Source: Haloferax sp. Atlit-12N
Lineage (GTDB): Archaea > Halobacteriota > Halobacteria > Halobacteriales > Haloferacaceae
DNA: 64,000 bases
Direction: 5' to 3'
Assembly: GCF_003383095.1 (NCBI RefSeq)
Contig: NZ_PSYW01000004.1
Span: 245,807-309,806, forward strand
Shown: positions 1-8,247 of the stretch, in pieces
Position numbering within the stretch: position 1 is the stretch's first letter
Layout of the letters: each line of letters opens with the position of its first letter
Notes under the pieces: generated by a model
Databases searched by the model: none
Told to the model about the DNA's origin: nothing
The model's input: only the letters and a program-made list of their open reading frames with translations
Position numbers and translations under genes: made by a program

Positions 1-438
1 CGCCTGCCGCGGCGTCGGGAGGAGTTCGAGCGCGATGCCGTAGTACGGAACGAGGTAGAGGACCGTGACGACGGCCGGGAGGACGAGGCTGAGTGTCGTC
101 CCCGAGACGCCGAGGTCGGTCAGGAACGCGACCACGTAGAACTGGAGCGGCGGGTACGCGAACGGGATCCCACCGTCGTAGTACGGTATCGTCGTCGGGA
201 GCGCGTAGCCGCCGGCCCGAATCTGCTCCGCGATTTCGAGGTACAGTCCGGACCCGTAGGCCGGGTAGTCGTGAGTCGCCACGTACGTCACCGAGACGAC
301 GAGTCCGGCGACGAGGGCGAGTGCGAACCACGCGTGGCTCTCGCGGCCGAGGCCGGGAACGCCGTTGGTGAACGCGTTCGCGCGGCCCGGTGCCGCGGGG
401 TCGAGACCGTTCGCCGTGTCGTCGGTCGTTGAGTTCAT
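1..438 (-). CDS. GT-C-like polytopic membrane glycosyltransferase, N-terminal part (runs off left edge)
   Basis: The reading frame starts at ATG 438 and stays open to the window edge (146 codons). After a hydrophilic N-terminus there is a membrane segment at about residues 36-53, then a short extracytoplasmic stretch with an acidic/aromatic pattern (SGLYLEIAEQIRAGGY, then IPFAYPPLQFYV), then further hydrophobic segments. This first-loop layout is typical of the GT-C superfamily (ArnT/PMT/GT39-like), which moves sugars from lipid-phosphate donors at the outer membrane face. It lies 10 bp behind the arylsulfotransferase-like gene and is probably co-transcribed with it from the element at 1829-1846. 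The catalytic acidic residue cannot be assigned from this fragment; the family call is inferred from layout. Confidence 0.7.
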   Translation of the reverse strand, partial: MNSTTDDTANGLDPAAPGRANAFTNGVPGLGRESHAWFALALVAGLVVSVTYVATHDYPAYGSGLYLEIAEQIRAGGYALPTTIPYYDGGIPFAYPPLQFYVVAFLTDLGVSGTTLSLVLPAVVTVLYLVPYYGIALELLPTPRQA

Positions 439-448
439 GGAGTAGCTC

Positions 449-1801
449 TCACTTCCGCTTTCGAAGCGAGACGGGGTTCGTGAGCGAGACGCGATACGGG
501 AGCCACCGCAGTTCGGCGACGGCCCACCCGAGTCCGACAGCGAGGGCGAGACAGGACACCAGAAGCTCTGTGACGCCCATCCACTGCGGCAGGATGTAGT
601 AGACGGCGTTCACGACTGGTCCGGGGAGTACCGACGACTGAGATGCGCCGCCGTCGCCAACCGTCGAGCCGCCGGCCGTTCGGTTCTGGAGGTCGAGTTC
701 GTGTGCCGGTGGACCGCCGGCGCTCTCGTCACCGGTCCCGAGCCGTTCGGCCTCGTAGGGGAACGCGACGGGGACGCTCCAGACGACCTCGCCGGTCTCG
801 TCCAGTTCGAACACGCGGTTCCCGTTCGAGTCGGTCACGAGCGTGTGCCCGTTCGGGAGTCTGTCCGCGTCGCGCGCCCACTGGAGTCGCTTGTCCTGCC
901 AGACCCACGAGCGAACCCACCCGCCGTCGTCGTCGCGGTATTCGACGAGGCGGTTGTTCTCAGAGTCGGCGACGAGGACGGCGTCGTCGCCGTCCGGGTT
1001 CTCGATGTAATCGGGATTGTGCTGTTCGTAGAGGACGTCGTGAGAGCCGTTTCCGAGCGTCCGGTTCTCGACGAGACCGGTCTCGCGGTCGAGGTACACC
1101 ACTCTGTCGTGGTTGCGGAGGCTGACCTGAATGAGCCCGCTTTCGAGCACCTCCACGTCGTTGAGGTGGGTCCAATCGGACGGATACGGCCCGCCGGTCG
1201 TCGTGGGGTCGAACGCTGCCTGCGCGTCCCACGACCACTCGACGATGCCCGTCGTCGTGTTCACGACGAACACGCGGTCCGCGGCGATGTCGGCGACGAC
1301 GTACGTCGAATCGCTCAGCCGGTCGCCGTCGTGCCACCGCGTCGAGTGCTTCCCGGCGGTCACGCGGCTGTAAATCCCCTCGACGTTCCCGGTGGTGAGG
1401 TTCACGCGCTCGATACCGTTTCGCGTACACGCGCTCTCGCCGCCGCACTCCTCGGCGATCAGGTGGTCCGCGTAGAGGTATTCGACCGTCGCGTTCGTCC
1501 CCTCGACGGGGTCGACGTCCCAGTAGCGGGTGTGGGAATCGTCGTAGTATCGCCGCTCACCGTCGGCTCCGAAGGCGACGAGTTCGGCGTTCGCTCGCGG
1601 GCCGTCGCTCTCTCGCCCGAGCCACGTGTTCGAATCGGTCGCGATGACCGTCGTTCCGTTCGCGGGCGCGACCCGTGCGCTCTCGCCGGTCGCGTCCGTC
1701 ACCGCCGAGGTCGGTCGGCTCAGGTATGCGGCCCCGACGATACCCGCGCAGACGAGGAGGGCGACTGCCGCGGCGACTCGTAGATGCGTCCGCTCGACCA
1801 T
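449..1801 (-). CDS. Membrane-anchored arylsulfotransferase-like beta-propeller protein
   Basis: A 450-residue protein with an N-terminal membrane anchor (about residues 8-28), a large outside domain and a C-terminal hydrophobic region (about 395-430). The domain carries repeated strands such as VLVADSENNRLVEY, GHTLVTDSNGNRVFELD and GEVVWSV, typical of the arylsulfotransferase (ASST-like) propeller family. Bacterial ASST enzymes transfer sulfate between phenolic compounds; the haloarchaeal role is unknown, but location suggests surface-glycan decoration. The ATG at 1801 is 27 nt from the end of a TTA-N9-TAGTAA promoter element, so the mRNA is probably leaderless. A catalytic histidine is not pinned down here. 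Confidence 0.75.
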   Translation of the reverse strand: MVERTHLRVAAAVALLVCAGIVGAAYLSRPTSAVTDATGESARVAPANGTTVIATDSNTWLGRESDGPRANAELVAFGADGERRYYDDSHTRYWDVDPVEGTNATVEYLYADHLIAEECGGESACTRNGIERVNLTTGNVEGIYSRVTAGKHSTRWHDGDRLSDSTYVVADIAADRVFVVNTTTGIVEWSWDAQAAFDPTTTGGPYPSDWTHLNDVEVLESGLIQVSLRNHDRVVYLDRETGLVENRTLGNGSHDVLYEQHNPDYIENPDGDDAVLVADSENNRLVEYRDDDGGWVRSWVWQDKRLQWARDADRLPNGHTLVTDSNGNRVFELDETGEVVWSVPVAFPYEAERLGTGDESAGGPPAHELDLQNRTAGGSTVGDGGASQSSVLPGPVVNAVYYILPQWMGVTELLVSCLALAVGLGWAVAELRWLPYRVSLTNPVSLRKRK

Positions 1802-1828
1802 TGCGTAGTCGTCGGTGGGTGGACGGTC

Positions 1829-1846
1829 TTACTATCGGGATGCTAA
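1829..1846 (-). promoter_or_regulatory. Island promoter element, copy 1 (TTA-gcatcccga-TAGTAA)
   Basis: Read on the minus strand, TTA is followed by nine bases ending in A and then TAGTAA. The gap to the ATG at 1801 is 27 nt, the spacing expected of a TATA box before a leaderless start. Confidence 0.7.
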
Positions 1847-1895
1847 ACCGCGAATACGCCCGTGCCCACCGACGTGGAATCCGTCCACTCGGACC

Positions 1896-1913
1896 TTACG
1901 CACGGAATAATTA
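1896..1913 (+). promoter_or_regulatory. Island promoter element, copy 2 (TTA-cgcacggaa-TAATTA)
   Basis: Same layout on the plus strand, preceded by C. It is 27 nt before the ATG at 1941 and forms a divergent pair with copy 1. Confidence 0.7.
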
Positions 1914-1940
1914 GGGTCCTGAGGCCGGGTAGACGACGCA

Positions 1941-3416
1941 ATGGCGTCTCGTCTCGGGGCTGCCGAGAGCCTCGTCGTCCTCGGTCTCGTCTTCCTCTTG
2001 GCGGCGACAGCGGTGCCGACCACGAGCGTCGTCGACTTCGGCGCGAACGGGGGTGTTTCGACGGCCGCGACGACCGAACCGGCACCGAACGGTCCGAAAT
2101 CGGCCGCCGACGTTCGGTTGGTCTCGGTCGGCGACCGGGGCGACAGGCTCTGGCCGTTCACCAGCCGTGACCGGGCGTTCGAGACGCTGACGCTCCCAGT
2201 GAACGTCGTCGTCGAGGGGAACCCCGCGCGGGTCCGCTCGCTGCTCATGTACTCGCGCGACGCGACGTGGGACGAGACGAACGAGTCGTGGCAACAGGCG
2301 TCCACCGAACAGGCCCCGACGGACGAAGCGGCCTCCCCGTGGGGGTCGGCCACGGGCGCGGACCGGTTTACTTTCGTCGACACCGCGGAGTCGGGCGGGC
2401 TGTGGATTGCGGAGTCGATGCAGCTCCACGACGGGACGTACTTCGGGAGTCGAATCCACCTCCGCCTGTACGGCGGCGGGACGCCGGACGACTCGTGGAC
2501 GGCGATTCAGGCCCACCGTGACTACTGGGACTGGTTCCGGCTTCGGCACACGGTGACGAGCCTGTCCGGCCCGCAACACGTCGTCGAGCGGGACCTGATG
2601 CGGCAATCGACCGTCGTGGACGTCCGCCGCGAGCGGTTCGCCAACGGCGGCATCATCGACGCCGACGGCTGGGTGTCGGTTGTCGAACTCGGTCCGCCAC
2701 AACTCTCGACGCTTCCGAGAGACGACGCGCGTCGCTCCGTGCCCGTCGAGTCGGTGACCGATAGAGGCGAGAGAAGGCCCGCAGAGCGTGCCGATTCCGA
2801 CCGCGGCGATACCCCCTCGGTACTCGATGCGCCGACAACGGATTCGGCGGGTGTCGGAACAGCCCTGTCGATACTCGCCGTCGTCTTCGTCGGCGTCGGC
2901 GGCCTCGCCGCAGTCGTCACTCGCCGAGACGAATTCGGCGCGCTCGTCGAGCGCCTCCGCTGGTCGCGTCTGGCGGACGACCGATTCCAGCGGGTCGTCG
3001 CGCTCGCGGTCGCCCTCGTCGCGCTCCCGGTTTTGGTCCGCTCGGCGGCACTCGGTCTGGAGAGCGTCATCCCGAACCACCCGAAGGTCGTCGCCGGACT
3101 GCTCTCTCCCGTGTTCGCGTTCGCGCCGGTCGCCCTCGCCGCTCGCCTGCCGCGGGGGTACTCCCCGGAACTGTGGTTCGGCACCGCGTTCGTCGGCTAC
3201 GGGGTGGGGCTCGTCGCCGACTTCGCGATGATAGGAGTCGCCGTCGTCCCGGTCGACGTCGTCCTCCACCGGTTCGCCGTGCTCGTCGCGCTCGGCGTGA
3301 TTGCCGTCGCCGGCCACCGTCGATTCGAGGCGTCGGAGCCCCGCCGAGCGCCGCTTTGGGCGGCCGTCTGCCTGTGGATTCTCCTGTTCGCGTGGCCGCT
3401 TTTCTTGGGCATCTAG
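1941..3416 (+). CDS. Membrane protein of unknown function with large extracytoplasmic domain
   Basis: The 491-residue product has an N-terminal membrane segment (about 8-26), a soluble middle (about 30-290) with many Trp and Tyr residues, and about five or six C-terminal membrane helices (from about 300 to the end). I recognise no catalytic motif. The middle domain lies outside the cell by topology. The ATG at 1941 is 27 nt from a promoter element, so a leaderless start is chosen. It is followed after 61 bp by the permuted binding-protein gene on the same strand but with its own element between them. It is probably a surface-glycan accessory protein, by context only. Confidence 0.7.
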   Translation: MASRLGAAESLVVLGLVFLLAATAVPTTSVVDFGANGGVSTAATTEPAPNGPKSAADVRLVSVGDRGDRLWPFTSRDRAFETLTLPVNVVVEGNPARVRSLLMYSRDATWDETNESWQQASTEQAPTDEAASPWGSATGADRFTFVDTAESGGLWIAESMQLHDGTYFGSRIHLRLYGGGTPDDSWTAIQAHRDYWDWFRLRHTVTSLSGPQHVVERDLMRQSTVVDVRRERFANGGIIDADGWVSVVELGPPQLSTLPRDDARRSVPVESVTDRGERRPAERADSDRGDTPSVLDAPTTDSAGVGTALSILAVVFVGVGGLAAVVTRRDEFGALVERLRWSRLADDRFQRVVALAVALVALPVLVRSAALGLESVIPNHPKVVAGLLSPVFAFAPVALAARLPRGYSPELWFGTAFVGYGVGLVADFAMIGVAVVPVDVVLHRFAVLVALGVIAVAGHRRFEASEPRRAPLWAAVCLWILLFAWPLFLGI

Positions 3417-3420
3417 GCGC

Positions 3421-3438
3421 TTAGCCCCCGGATAATAA
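3421..3438 (+). promoter_or_regulatory. Island promoter element, copy 3 (TTA-gcccccgga-TAATAA)
   Basis: Exact match to CTTA-N8-ATAATAA, starting 5 bp after the upstream stop codon. The gap to the ATG at 3478 is 39 nt, so a short leader of roughly 12 nt is likely. Confidence 0.7.
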
Positions 3439-3477
3439 CGACACCACGCCCGAAGACAGTTACCTGCCCTCCCGTAC

Positions 3478-5376
3478 ATGTCATCAACACGGCTCTCTAG
3501 ACGGTCGGTTTTGGCGCTCGCAGGCGCGAGCCTGACCAGCGGGTGCGTCCGGCAGCTCGAATCGACGGTCTCGCGCGACGAGCGGACGCCGCTTTCGCTC
3601 TCCATCAAGACCGTCCCCGCGGACGCCGACGCGACGGCGACGAAGCTCGCCCGCTACCTCGCCACTCGCCTCCAGGCGGTCGGCGTCGCGGCGACCGTGG
3701 TTCCGATGAGCCGGGAGGAACTCCTCCGCGACGTGCTCTCGAACCACGACTTCGATATCTACGTCTCCCGGCTGCTGCTGCGGCGCGACCCGGACTTCCT
3801 CCGTCCCCTGCTCCACTCTCGCTACGGCCCGGGACGCGGCTGGCAAAACCCGTTCGGATACGGCGACCTGTCGTTGGACTCGCTTCTGGAGCGACAGCGG
3901 ACCGAGACCGGTTCCGTCCGCGCCGCGACGCTCGCTGAGATTCAACGGCGCATCGTGGAGGCCCAACCGTTCACGCCCGTCGCGGCCCCGCGCCCGGCTC
4001 AGGCGACGCGGCCGGTGCGGGTCGACTGGCCGGACGGCGTCGGCATCCACAGCCTCACGGGATATCTCGGTGCCAGAGCTGTCACCACCACGTCGACCGC
4101 CTCGCGAACCGAGTCGACAGTCACGTCGTCGGCGACGCCCGCACCGACCGAGCAGTCGACGCCTGCAACGACCTCGGCGTCTACAACGACCCCGACGCCC
4201 GAAACGACGACCGACGAATCGGCACCCGAAAACGAACTCCGCATGACGATCGGCGACTCGCGTCCGACGGAGAACCTCAACCCGCTTTCGACGCCGTTTC
4301 GGTCGGACGGGACGCTCCTCGACCTCGTCTACGACTCGTTGGGTCGTCCGGTCTACGACCGGATGCGGCCGTGGATGGCCGCGTCGTGGGAGTGGGCCGA
4401 CGGGGACGAGACGGCGCTTTCGGTCCGGCTCCGCGACGACCTCGCGTGGCACGACGGCGAGTCGATAACGGCGGCGGACGTGGCGTTTACCTTCCGGTTC
4501 ATCTCCGACACGTCGCTCGGTTCGCTCGACCAGCCGGTTCCGTCGCCGCGGTACCGCGGCCGCGCCTCGCTCGTCGAGTCGGTCGACGCCACGTCCGACC
4601 GCGAGGTGACGATTCAGTTCGGCGACGTGAGCGAACCGGTCGCGGCGCGCGCGCTGACGATTCCGGTGCTCCCCGCACACGTCTGGGAGCCGTTCGCCCG
4701 CCCGACGAGCGTCTCGTGGCTCGACGGTGGCAACGTCACCGAGGCGCTCGTCCGGAACAACCTCGAACCGGTCGGAAGCGGACCGCTCCGCGTGACGGGA
4801 ACGGCTGCCAGAGAGTCGATTTCGATGGAACCGTTCGAGGACCATTTCCTCGCCGACGACGCCCTCGACGGCCGACTGTCCCGGTTTGACGGCGGCTTCT
4901 CGTTCGACTCGCTGCGGTTCAACGTCGTTCCCTCCGACGGTGCCGCCGTCGAACTGCTCGCGACCGACGCCGTCGACGCGACGGCGAACTCGCTGTCGGC
5001 CGATTCGAGGGCGGCCGCGGCGGACGAACCCGGAATCTCCGTTCGCACCAGCCGGCCCGAGTGGTGTTATCACATCGGCTACAACCACCGACGTCCGCCC
5101 TTCATGAACCCCAGATTCCGGCGGGCAGTCGCCCGACTCGTCGACCGCGAGTTCCTCGTGGACTCGGTGTTCGGCGGCGAGACCGAACCGGCGTCGTCAC
5201 CGCTGGTCGCGACGACGTACGTCCCATCGGGTGATGCGTGGGACGAGGCCACGTCCGAACTCGAGTTCGTCGGCGACTCGGGGACCGGCACGCTCGACGC
5301 GGAGCGAGCGCGGTCGGTGTTCGAAGACGCGGGCTACGCCTACTCGGGCGACGGTGACCTCCTCATTCAAGAATGA
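3478..5376 (+). CDS. Circularly permuted SBP_5-family (oligopeptide/nickel-type) binding lipoprotein
   Basis: A 632-residue exported lipoprotein: twin arginines at R8-R9, hydrophobic stretch, lipobox TSGC with Cys23. Family 5 solute-binding proteins normally begin with a LNPL...W.DGE block and end with a lobe containing DFDIYVSR-type strands and an N-[PF]-x-YG-type motif. Here the order is reversed. Residues about 36-195 carry the usual C-terminal lobe (DFDIYVSRLLLRRDPDF, NPFGYGDLSLDSLL, RAATLAEIQRRI). Residues about 201-253 are a Thr/Ser/Pro linker. Residues about 254-632 carry the usual N-terminal block (ENLNPLSTPF, LRDDLAWHDGESITAADVAF, PILPAHVWE, VGSGPLR) and stop at AGYAYSGDGDLL, exactly where the first segment would continue. 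No ABC permease or ATPase lies nearby. The stop overlaps the PAP2 start (ATGA). Confidence 0.85.
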   Translation: MSSTRLSRRSVLALAGASLTSGCVRQLESTVSRDERTPLSLSIKTVPADADATATKLARYLATRLQAVGVAATVVPMSREELLRDVLSNHDFDIYVSRLLLRRDPDFLRPLLHSRYGPGRGWQNPFGYGDLSLDSLLERQRTETGSVRAATLAEIQRRIVEAQPFTPVAAPRPAQATRPVRVDWPDGVGIHSLTGYLGARAVTTTSTASRTESTVTSSATPAPTEQSTPATTSASTTTPTPETTTDESAPENELRMTIGDSRPTENLNPLSTPFRSDGTLLDLVYDSLGRPVYDRMRPWMAASWEWADGDETALSVRLRDDLAWHDGESITAADVAFTFRFISDTSLGSLDQPVPSPRYRGRASLVESVDATSDREVTIQFGDVSEPVAARALTIPVLPAHVWEPFARPTSVSWLDGGNVTEALVRNNLEPVGSGPLRVTGTAARESISMEPFEDHFLADDALDGRLSRFDGGFSFDSLRFNVVPSDGAAVELLATDAVDATANSLSADSRAAAADEPGISVRTSRPEWCYHIGYNHRRPPFMNPRFRRAVARLVDREFLVDSVFGGETEPASSPLVATTYVPSGDAWDEATSELEFVGDSGTGTLDAERARSVFEDAGYAYSGDGDLLIQE

Positions 5377-6206
5377 TTCCCGCTCAGTCCTCGATAGGCT
5401 TCTCACCGCTCGTCGCGGTTCTCGCCCGCGTGCTCGGCGGTGCGGCTGTCGCGTTGGCGCTCGCAACGCTCACTATCGTCGGGCCGTCGCGTCTCGCGGC
5501 GGCGTACGGGTCGGGGAGCGACCGCTTGCGCGAGGCCGCGCCGTACCTCGGCCTGCTGGCGGTCGTTCTCCTCGTGAATAAGGTCGCCCGCGGCGTCGGC
5601 CCGGAAGTGTCGTGGGCGCTGGGCTGGAACGCTACCGGCGCCATCTACGCTATCGAGGGGAACTTCGTCCAGCACGTTCAGTCGCTCGCGACGCCGATGC
5701 TCACCGCCGTGCTCTCGCGGGTGTATCTCTCGGGATACGTCTTCCTGCTCACGTTTCCGTTCGTCGCGTACTTCGCGGCGGCCGACGAGCGGCCGCTGAA
5801 ACTCACCGCGGTCACGTACGCGGCGAACTACGCCATCGGCCTGACCTGCTACGTCCTGTTTATCTCCTACGGTCCCCGTAACCTCCTGCCGGGACAGGTC
5901 GAGTCGCTTCTGTACAGCACCTACCCGCAGACGCAGATACTCACCGGCGAGGTGAACGTGAACACGAACGTGTTCCCGTCGCTCCACACGTCGCTTTCTG
6001 TCTCGGCGGCGGCGATTGCGATTCGGACGCGGGAGACGTACCCCGCGTGGGCCGTCGTCGCGTCGGTGCTCGCCGCCGCGGTCGCGTTTTCGACGATGTA
6101 TCTCGGGATTCACTGGGGGACCGACGTAGTCGCCGGCGTCGTCCTCGGGGTCGGCAGCGTCGCGTTCGGAGATTGGCTCGTCGACCGCCGGTCCGCGGAC
6201 ACGTAA
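5373..6206 (+). CDS. PAP2-superfamily membrane phosphatase
   Basis: A 277-residue protein with about six membrane helices. It has the second and third PAP2 signatures: FPSLHTS with His205, and a degenerate third motif STMYLGIHWGTD with His247 and Asp251. The first Lys/Arg-rich signature is not clear; GPRN near residue 170 is the nearest candidate. Members remove phosphate from lipid phosphates or transfer phospho-head groups; in a glycan island, recycling of a polyprenyl/dolichyl pyrophosphate carrier is a reasonable inference. The ATG overlaps the stop of the upstream binding lipoprotein by 4 bp, so the two are translationally coupled. Confidence 0.85.
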   Translation: MIPAQSSIGFSPLVAVLARVLGGAAVALALATLTIVGPSRLAAAYGSGSDRLREAAPYLGLLAVVLLVNKVARGVGPEVSWALGWNATGAIYAIEGNFVQHVQSLATPMLTAVLSRVYLSGYVFLLTFPFVAYFAAADERPLKLTAVTYAANYAIGLTCYVLFISYGPRNLLPGQVESLLYSTYPQTQILTGEVNVNTNVFPSLHTSLSVSAAAIAIRTRETYPAWAVVASVLAAAVAFSTMYLGIHWGTDVVAGVVLGVGSVAFGDWLVDRRSADT

Positions 6207-6209
6207 CCC

Positions 6210-6227
6210 TTACCGCCCGGATAATAA
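6210..6227 (+). promoter_or_regulatory. Island promoter element, copy 4 (TTA-ccgcccgga-TAATAA)
   Basis: Exact consensus match, 26 nt before the GTG at 6254 of an HTH_10 regulator gene. Confidence 0.75.
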
Positions 6228-6253
6228 GGTCCGACCGATTCCTGTGGTCGGTC

Positions 6254-6922
6254 GTGAGCGCCATCATTACACTTCGAATCCCGGCGTCCGCGTTCGTTCT
6301 CGATGATGTCCTCTCACGCAGTTCCATCACCGAGGCGCGTCTGGTTCGCTCCGTGCAACTCGATGGGCCCACGCTCTCGCCGCTGCTGTGGGTCCGGAGT
6401 GACGACCCAGCGCAGATTGCGTCGTCGCTTCGAGACGACCCGAGCGTCGGGTCGGTCGCACCGTTCGCCCCGTCGTCCCACGGCGGCGTCTACCGTCTGA
6501 GCCTCAGACCGCTCGCAGACGAGTTCATGCAACTGTTCGTCGACGGCGGCCTCAGCGTTCTCGACGCCCACGGCCGAGACGGTGAGTGGGTGGTCCGCGT
6601 CTTCGCCCACGACCGCGATTCGATCGGGTCGCTTGGCGACGGATGGCGACGCACCGGAACGGAGTTCGACGTCGAACGAGTTCGGTCGCCCGAGAACCTC
6701 GGGGACCCGACGCGGTTCGGGCTGACCGACCGCCAGTACCACACCCTCGTCACCGCGTTCCGACAGGGGTACTACAGTGTCCCCCGCGATTCGGATATAA
6801 GGGAGCTCTCGAACACGTTCGGTGTCACCCATCAGGCGACCTCGCAGCGGCTCCGACGCGGTCACGAACGGCTGATTCGGCGGGCACTCGTCGAGCGGCC
6901 GTCACCGAGTCTCCCTTATTAG
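6254..6922 (+). CDS. HTH_10 (bat-like) transcription regulator
   Basis: A 222-residue protein. Residues about 1-150 form a haloarchaeal bat-type ligand/sensor-like N-terminal domain. The C-terminus (about 158-215) is an HTH_10 helix-turn-helix: LTDRQYHTLVTAFRQGYY, then ELSNTFGVTHQATSQRLRR. The GTG at 6254 is chosen because it lies 26 nt from the promoter element and starts the conserved region; an earlier in-frame ATG at 6047 would lie inside the PAP2 gene. It is a same-size paralogue of the regulator at 27917, whose gene also carries the element, so both may act on the island and on themselves. Confidence 0.85.
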   Translation: MSAIITLRIPASAFVLDDVLSRSSITEARLVRSVQLDGPTLSPLLWVRSDDPAQIASSLRDDPSVGSVAPFAPSSHGGVYRLSLRPLADEFMQLFVDGGLSVLDAHGRDGEWVVRVFAHDRDSIGSLGDGWRRTGTEFDVERVRSPENLGDPTRFGLTDRQYHTLVTAFRQGYYSVPRDSDIRELSNTFGVTHQATSQRLRRGHERLIRRALVERPSPSLPY

Positions 6923-7029
6923 GCGCTTGCACTTGCAACCGATAAGACGAGAGGTCTAGTCGATATACCAACTGTTGGAATGAGTACTCGGTGCGAACGA
7001 CAGAGCCGTACGCTGTGACCCCTCACTGA

Positions 7030-7053
7030 GCAGTCGGTCCCTCGACCGACTGC
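7030..7053. repeat. Perfect hairpin, 10-bp arms, 4-nt loop
   Basis: GCAGTCGGTC and its exact reverse complement are separated by CCTC. It lies about 107 nt after the stop of the HTH_10 gene in an otherwise empty 376-bp gap (6923-7298). There is no T-run, so a terminator role is only possible; a dyad operator is the alternative. Confidence 0.45.
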
Positions 7054-7298
7054 GCGCTCTGTTCTGTCGGTTCCGGGGCCCTACGCGTCCCATCGGTCGC
7101 GTACCCTGCCCCGACGGTTCTACCGTCGTCGAACGCTCGGCTCGGCGGGTACTCGTTCCCGCCCCGATACCGAATTGACGAGCCGTCGGCTATCCAGCGA
7201 CCGAACAGCCGAGTACCGTTACCGAAATCTATGACACAGAACGCATCCCTAACCACGTTGGTAACACGTACAAAAAGATGAGGAACAGATAGTGAGCT

Positions 7299-7778
7299 AT
7301 GGCGGACCGAAGTAACGACGACACCCACTTGGCCGGGACCGCGGCAGGCACCGCCGGAGCCGTGGGTAGTGCGCTCGGGTATCGACGAGCCATTGCCTCG
7401 CGTTTCGCGGCCTGCTGGCACGCGTTCGTCCGTCTCGTTGCGTCCCTCTCGAACCGGTCCGGCCGCAGAGACGGTGGGCCACCGACCACCGATTCGGCGG
7501 GCACGTCCACGTGTTCCGAGGGACACGTATCGTCCGACCCCGACGCGAACCGCGGGCTTCTCGGCATCGACCCCGAACTGCTCAACTCCGAGCGCCGAAT
7601 CCTTCAACTGCTCATCGTCGAGGGCGGGCGACTGCCGCAGTCGCAGCTGGTCGAGCGGACGCGGTGGTCCGATTCGACTATCAGTCGAACGCTGTGTCGG
7701 ATGGAGACGCAGGGGCGAATCGAGCGCTTCCAACTCGGGTCGGGGAAGTGCGTCGTTCTCCCCCAGGACGAGGAGTAG
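7299..7778 (+). CDS. Winged-helix DNA-binding protein (DUF7343-like)
   Basis: A 159-residue protein whose last 65 residues form a winged helix: SERRILQLLIVEGGRLPQSQ, then TRWSDSTISRTLCRMETQG and RIERFQLGSGKCVVL. The same domain ends the membrane regulator at 12419. The first 90 residues are low in motifs: an Ala/Gly-rich stretch (about 10-28) and a Ser/Arg-rich linker. The island promoter element is absent upstream. Targets are unknown; MarR/IclR-like repressors are the nearest broad class. Confidence 0.75.
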   Translation: MADRSNDDTHLAGTAAGTAGAVGSALGYRRAIASRFAACWHAFVRLVASLSNRSGRRDGGPPTTDSAGTSTCSEGHVSSDPDANRGLLGIDPELLNSERRILQLLIVEGGRLPQSQLVERTRWSDSTISRTLCRMETQGRIERFQLGSGKCVVLPQDEE

Positions 7779-7817
7779 TCGACTCGACCGCTCGGTCGCC
7801 TCACCGTGACTCCACTT

Positions 7818-7979
7818 TCACAGCGCGAGCGTGACCGTCCCGAACAGCATGAACAGGAACACGAGCTGGCGCGCTCGGACGTACGACGGTCCGACGCGGT
7901 TCACGTGCCCCAGCCCTGACGTGACGACCGCGAGGCCGACGAACAGTGCGCTCACCACGGCGAATTGTCCCGTGAGCAT
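7818..7979 (-). CDS. Small two-helix membrane protein (53 aa)
   Basis: ATG at 7979 to TGA at 7818. The product has two hydrophobic stretches (about residues 5-22 and 39-53) with a short basic loop between them (HVNRVGPSYVRARQ). Codon use fits the neighbours (GC-rich third positions). No family is recognised. It converges on the winged-helix gene at 7299-7778 with a 39-bp gap. Confidence 0.55.
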   Translation of the reverse strand: MLTGQFAVVSALFVGLAVVTSGLGHVNRVGPSYVRARQLVFLFMLFGTVTLAL

Positions 7980-8247
7980 CGGCTACTGGACCTCCGCAGG
8001 GGCAGCGATTGGTGTCTCCGTTCCGCTTGTTACGTGTCCACGAGGCATGGTCGTGAGTTGTGGGCATCGGCATATCTTTATTCAGGGTGTAACTGAAACG
8101 GAAAAGACGGCGCATTCATAATATTTTGTTGTCATTTCTTTGGCTTTTCTGCGGTCGACTCGGCGTCGGCCGGCGTTACACCCCCGGTAAATCGAGCGAA
8201 ATAGTGCTACGAGACCAACTGTTCGACTCCTCAAGGGTTCGTTGGCG

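Noticed and set aside
1911..3608. 565-codon minus-strand frame across the 1941 gene
   Set aside because: Arg/Glu-rich shadow of GC-rich third codon positions; the plus strand has membrane helices and a leaderless promoter.
6047..6253. Upstream N-terminal extension of the 6254 regulator
   Set aside because: It lies inside the PAP2 gene and is Arg-rich; the promoter element at 6210-6227 would be within the coding region.
6917..6945. Possible further promoter element near TTAGGCGC...CCGATAAG
   Set aside because: TTA and TAA are not nine bases apart and no TAATAA follows; no gene starts at the right distance.
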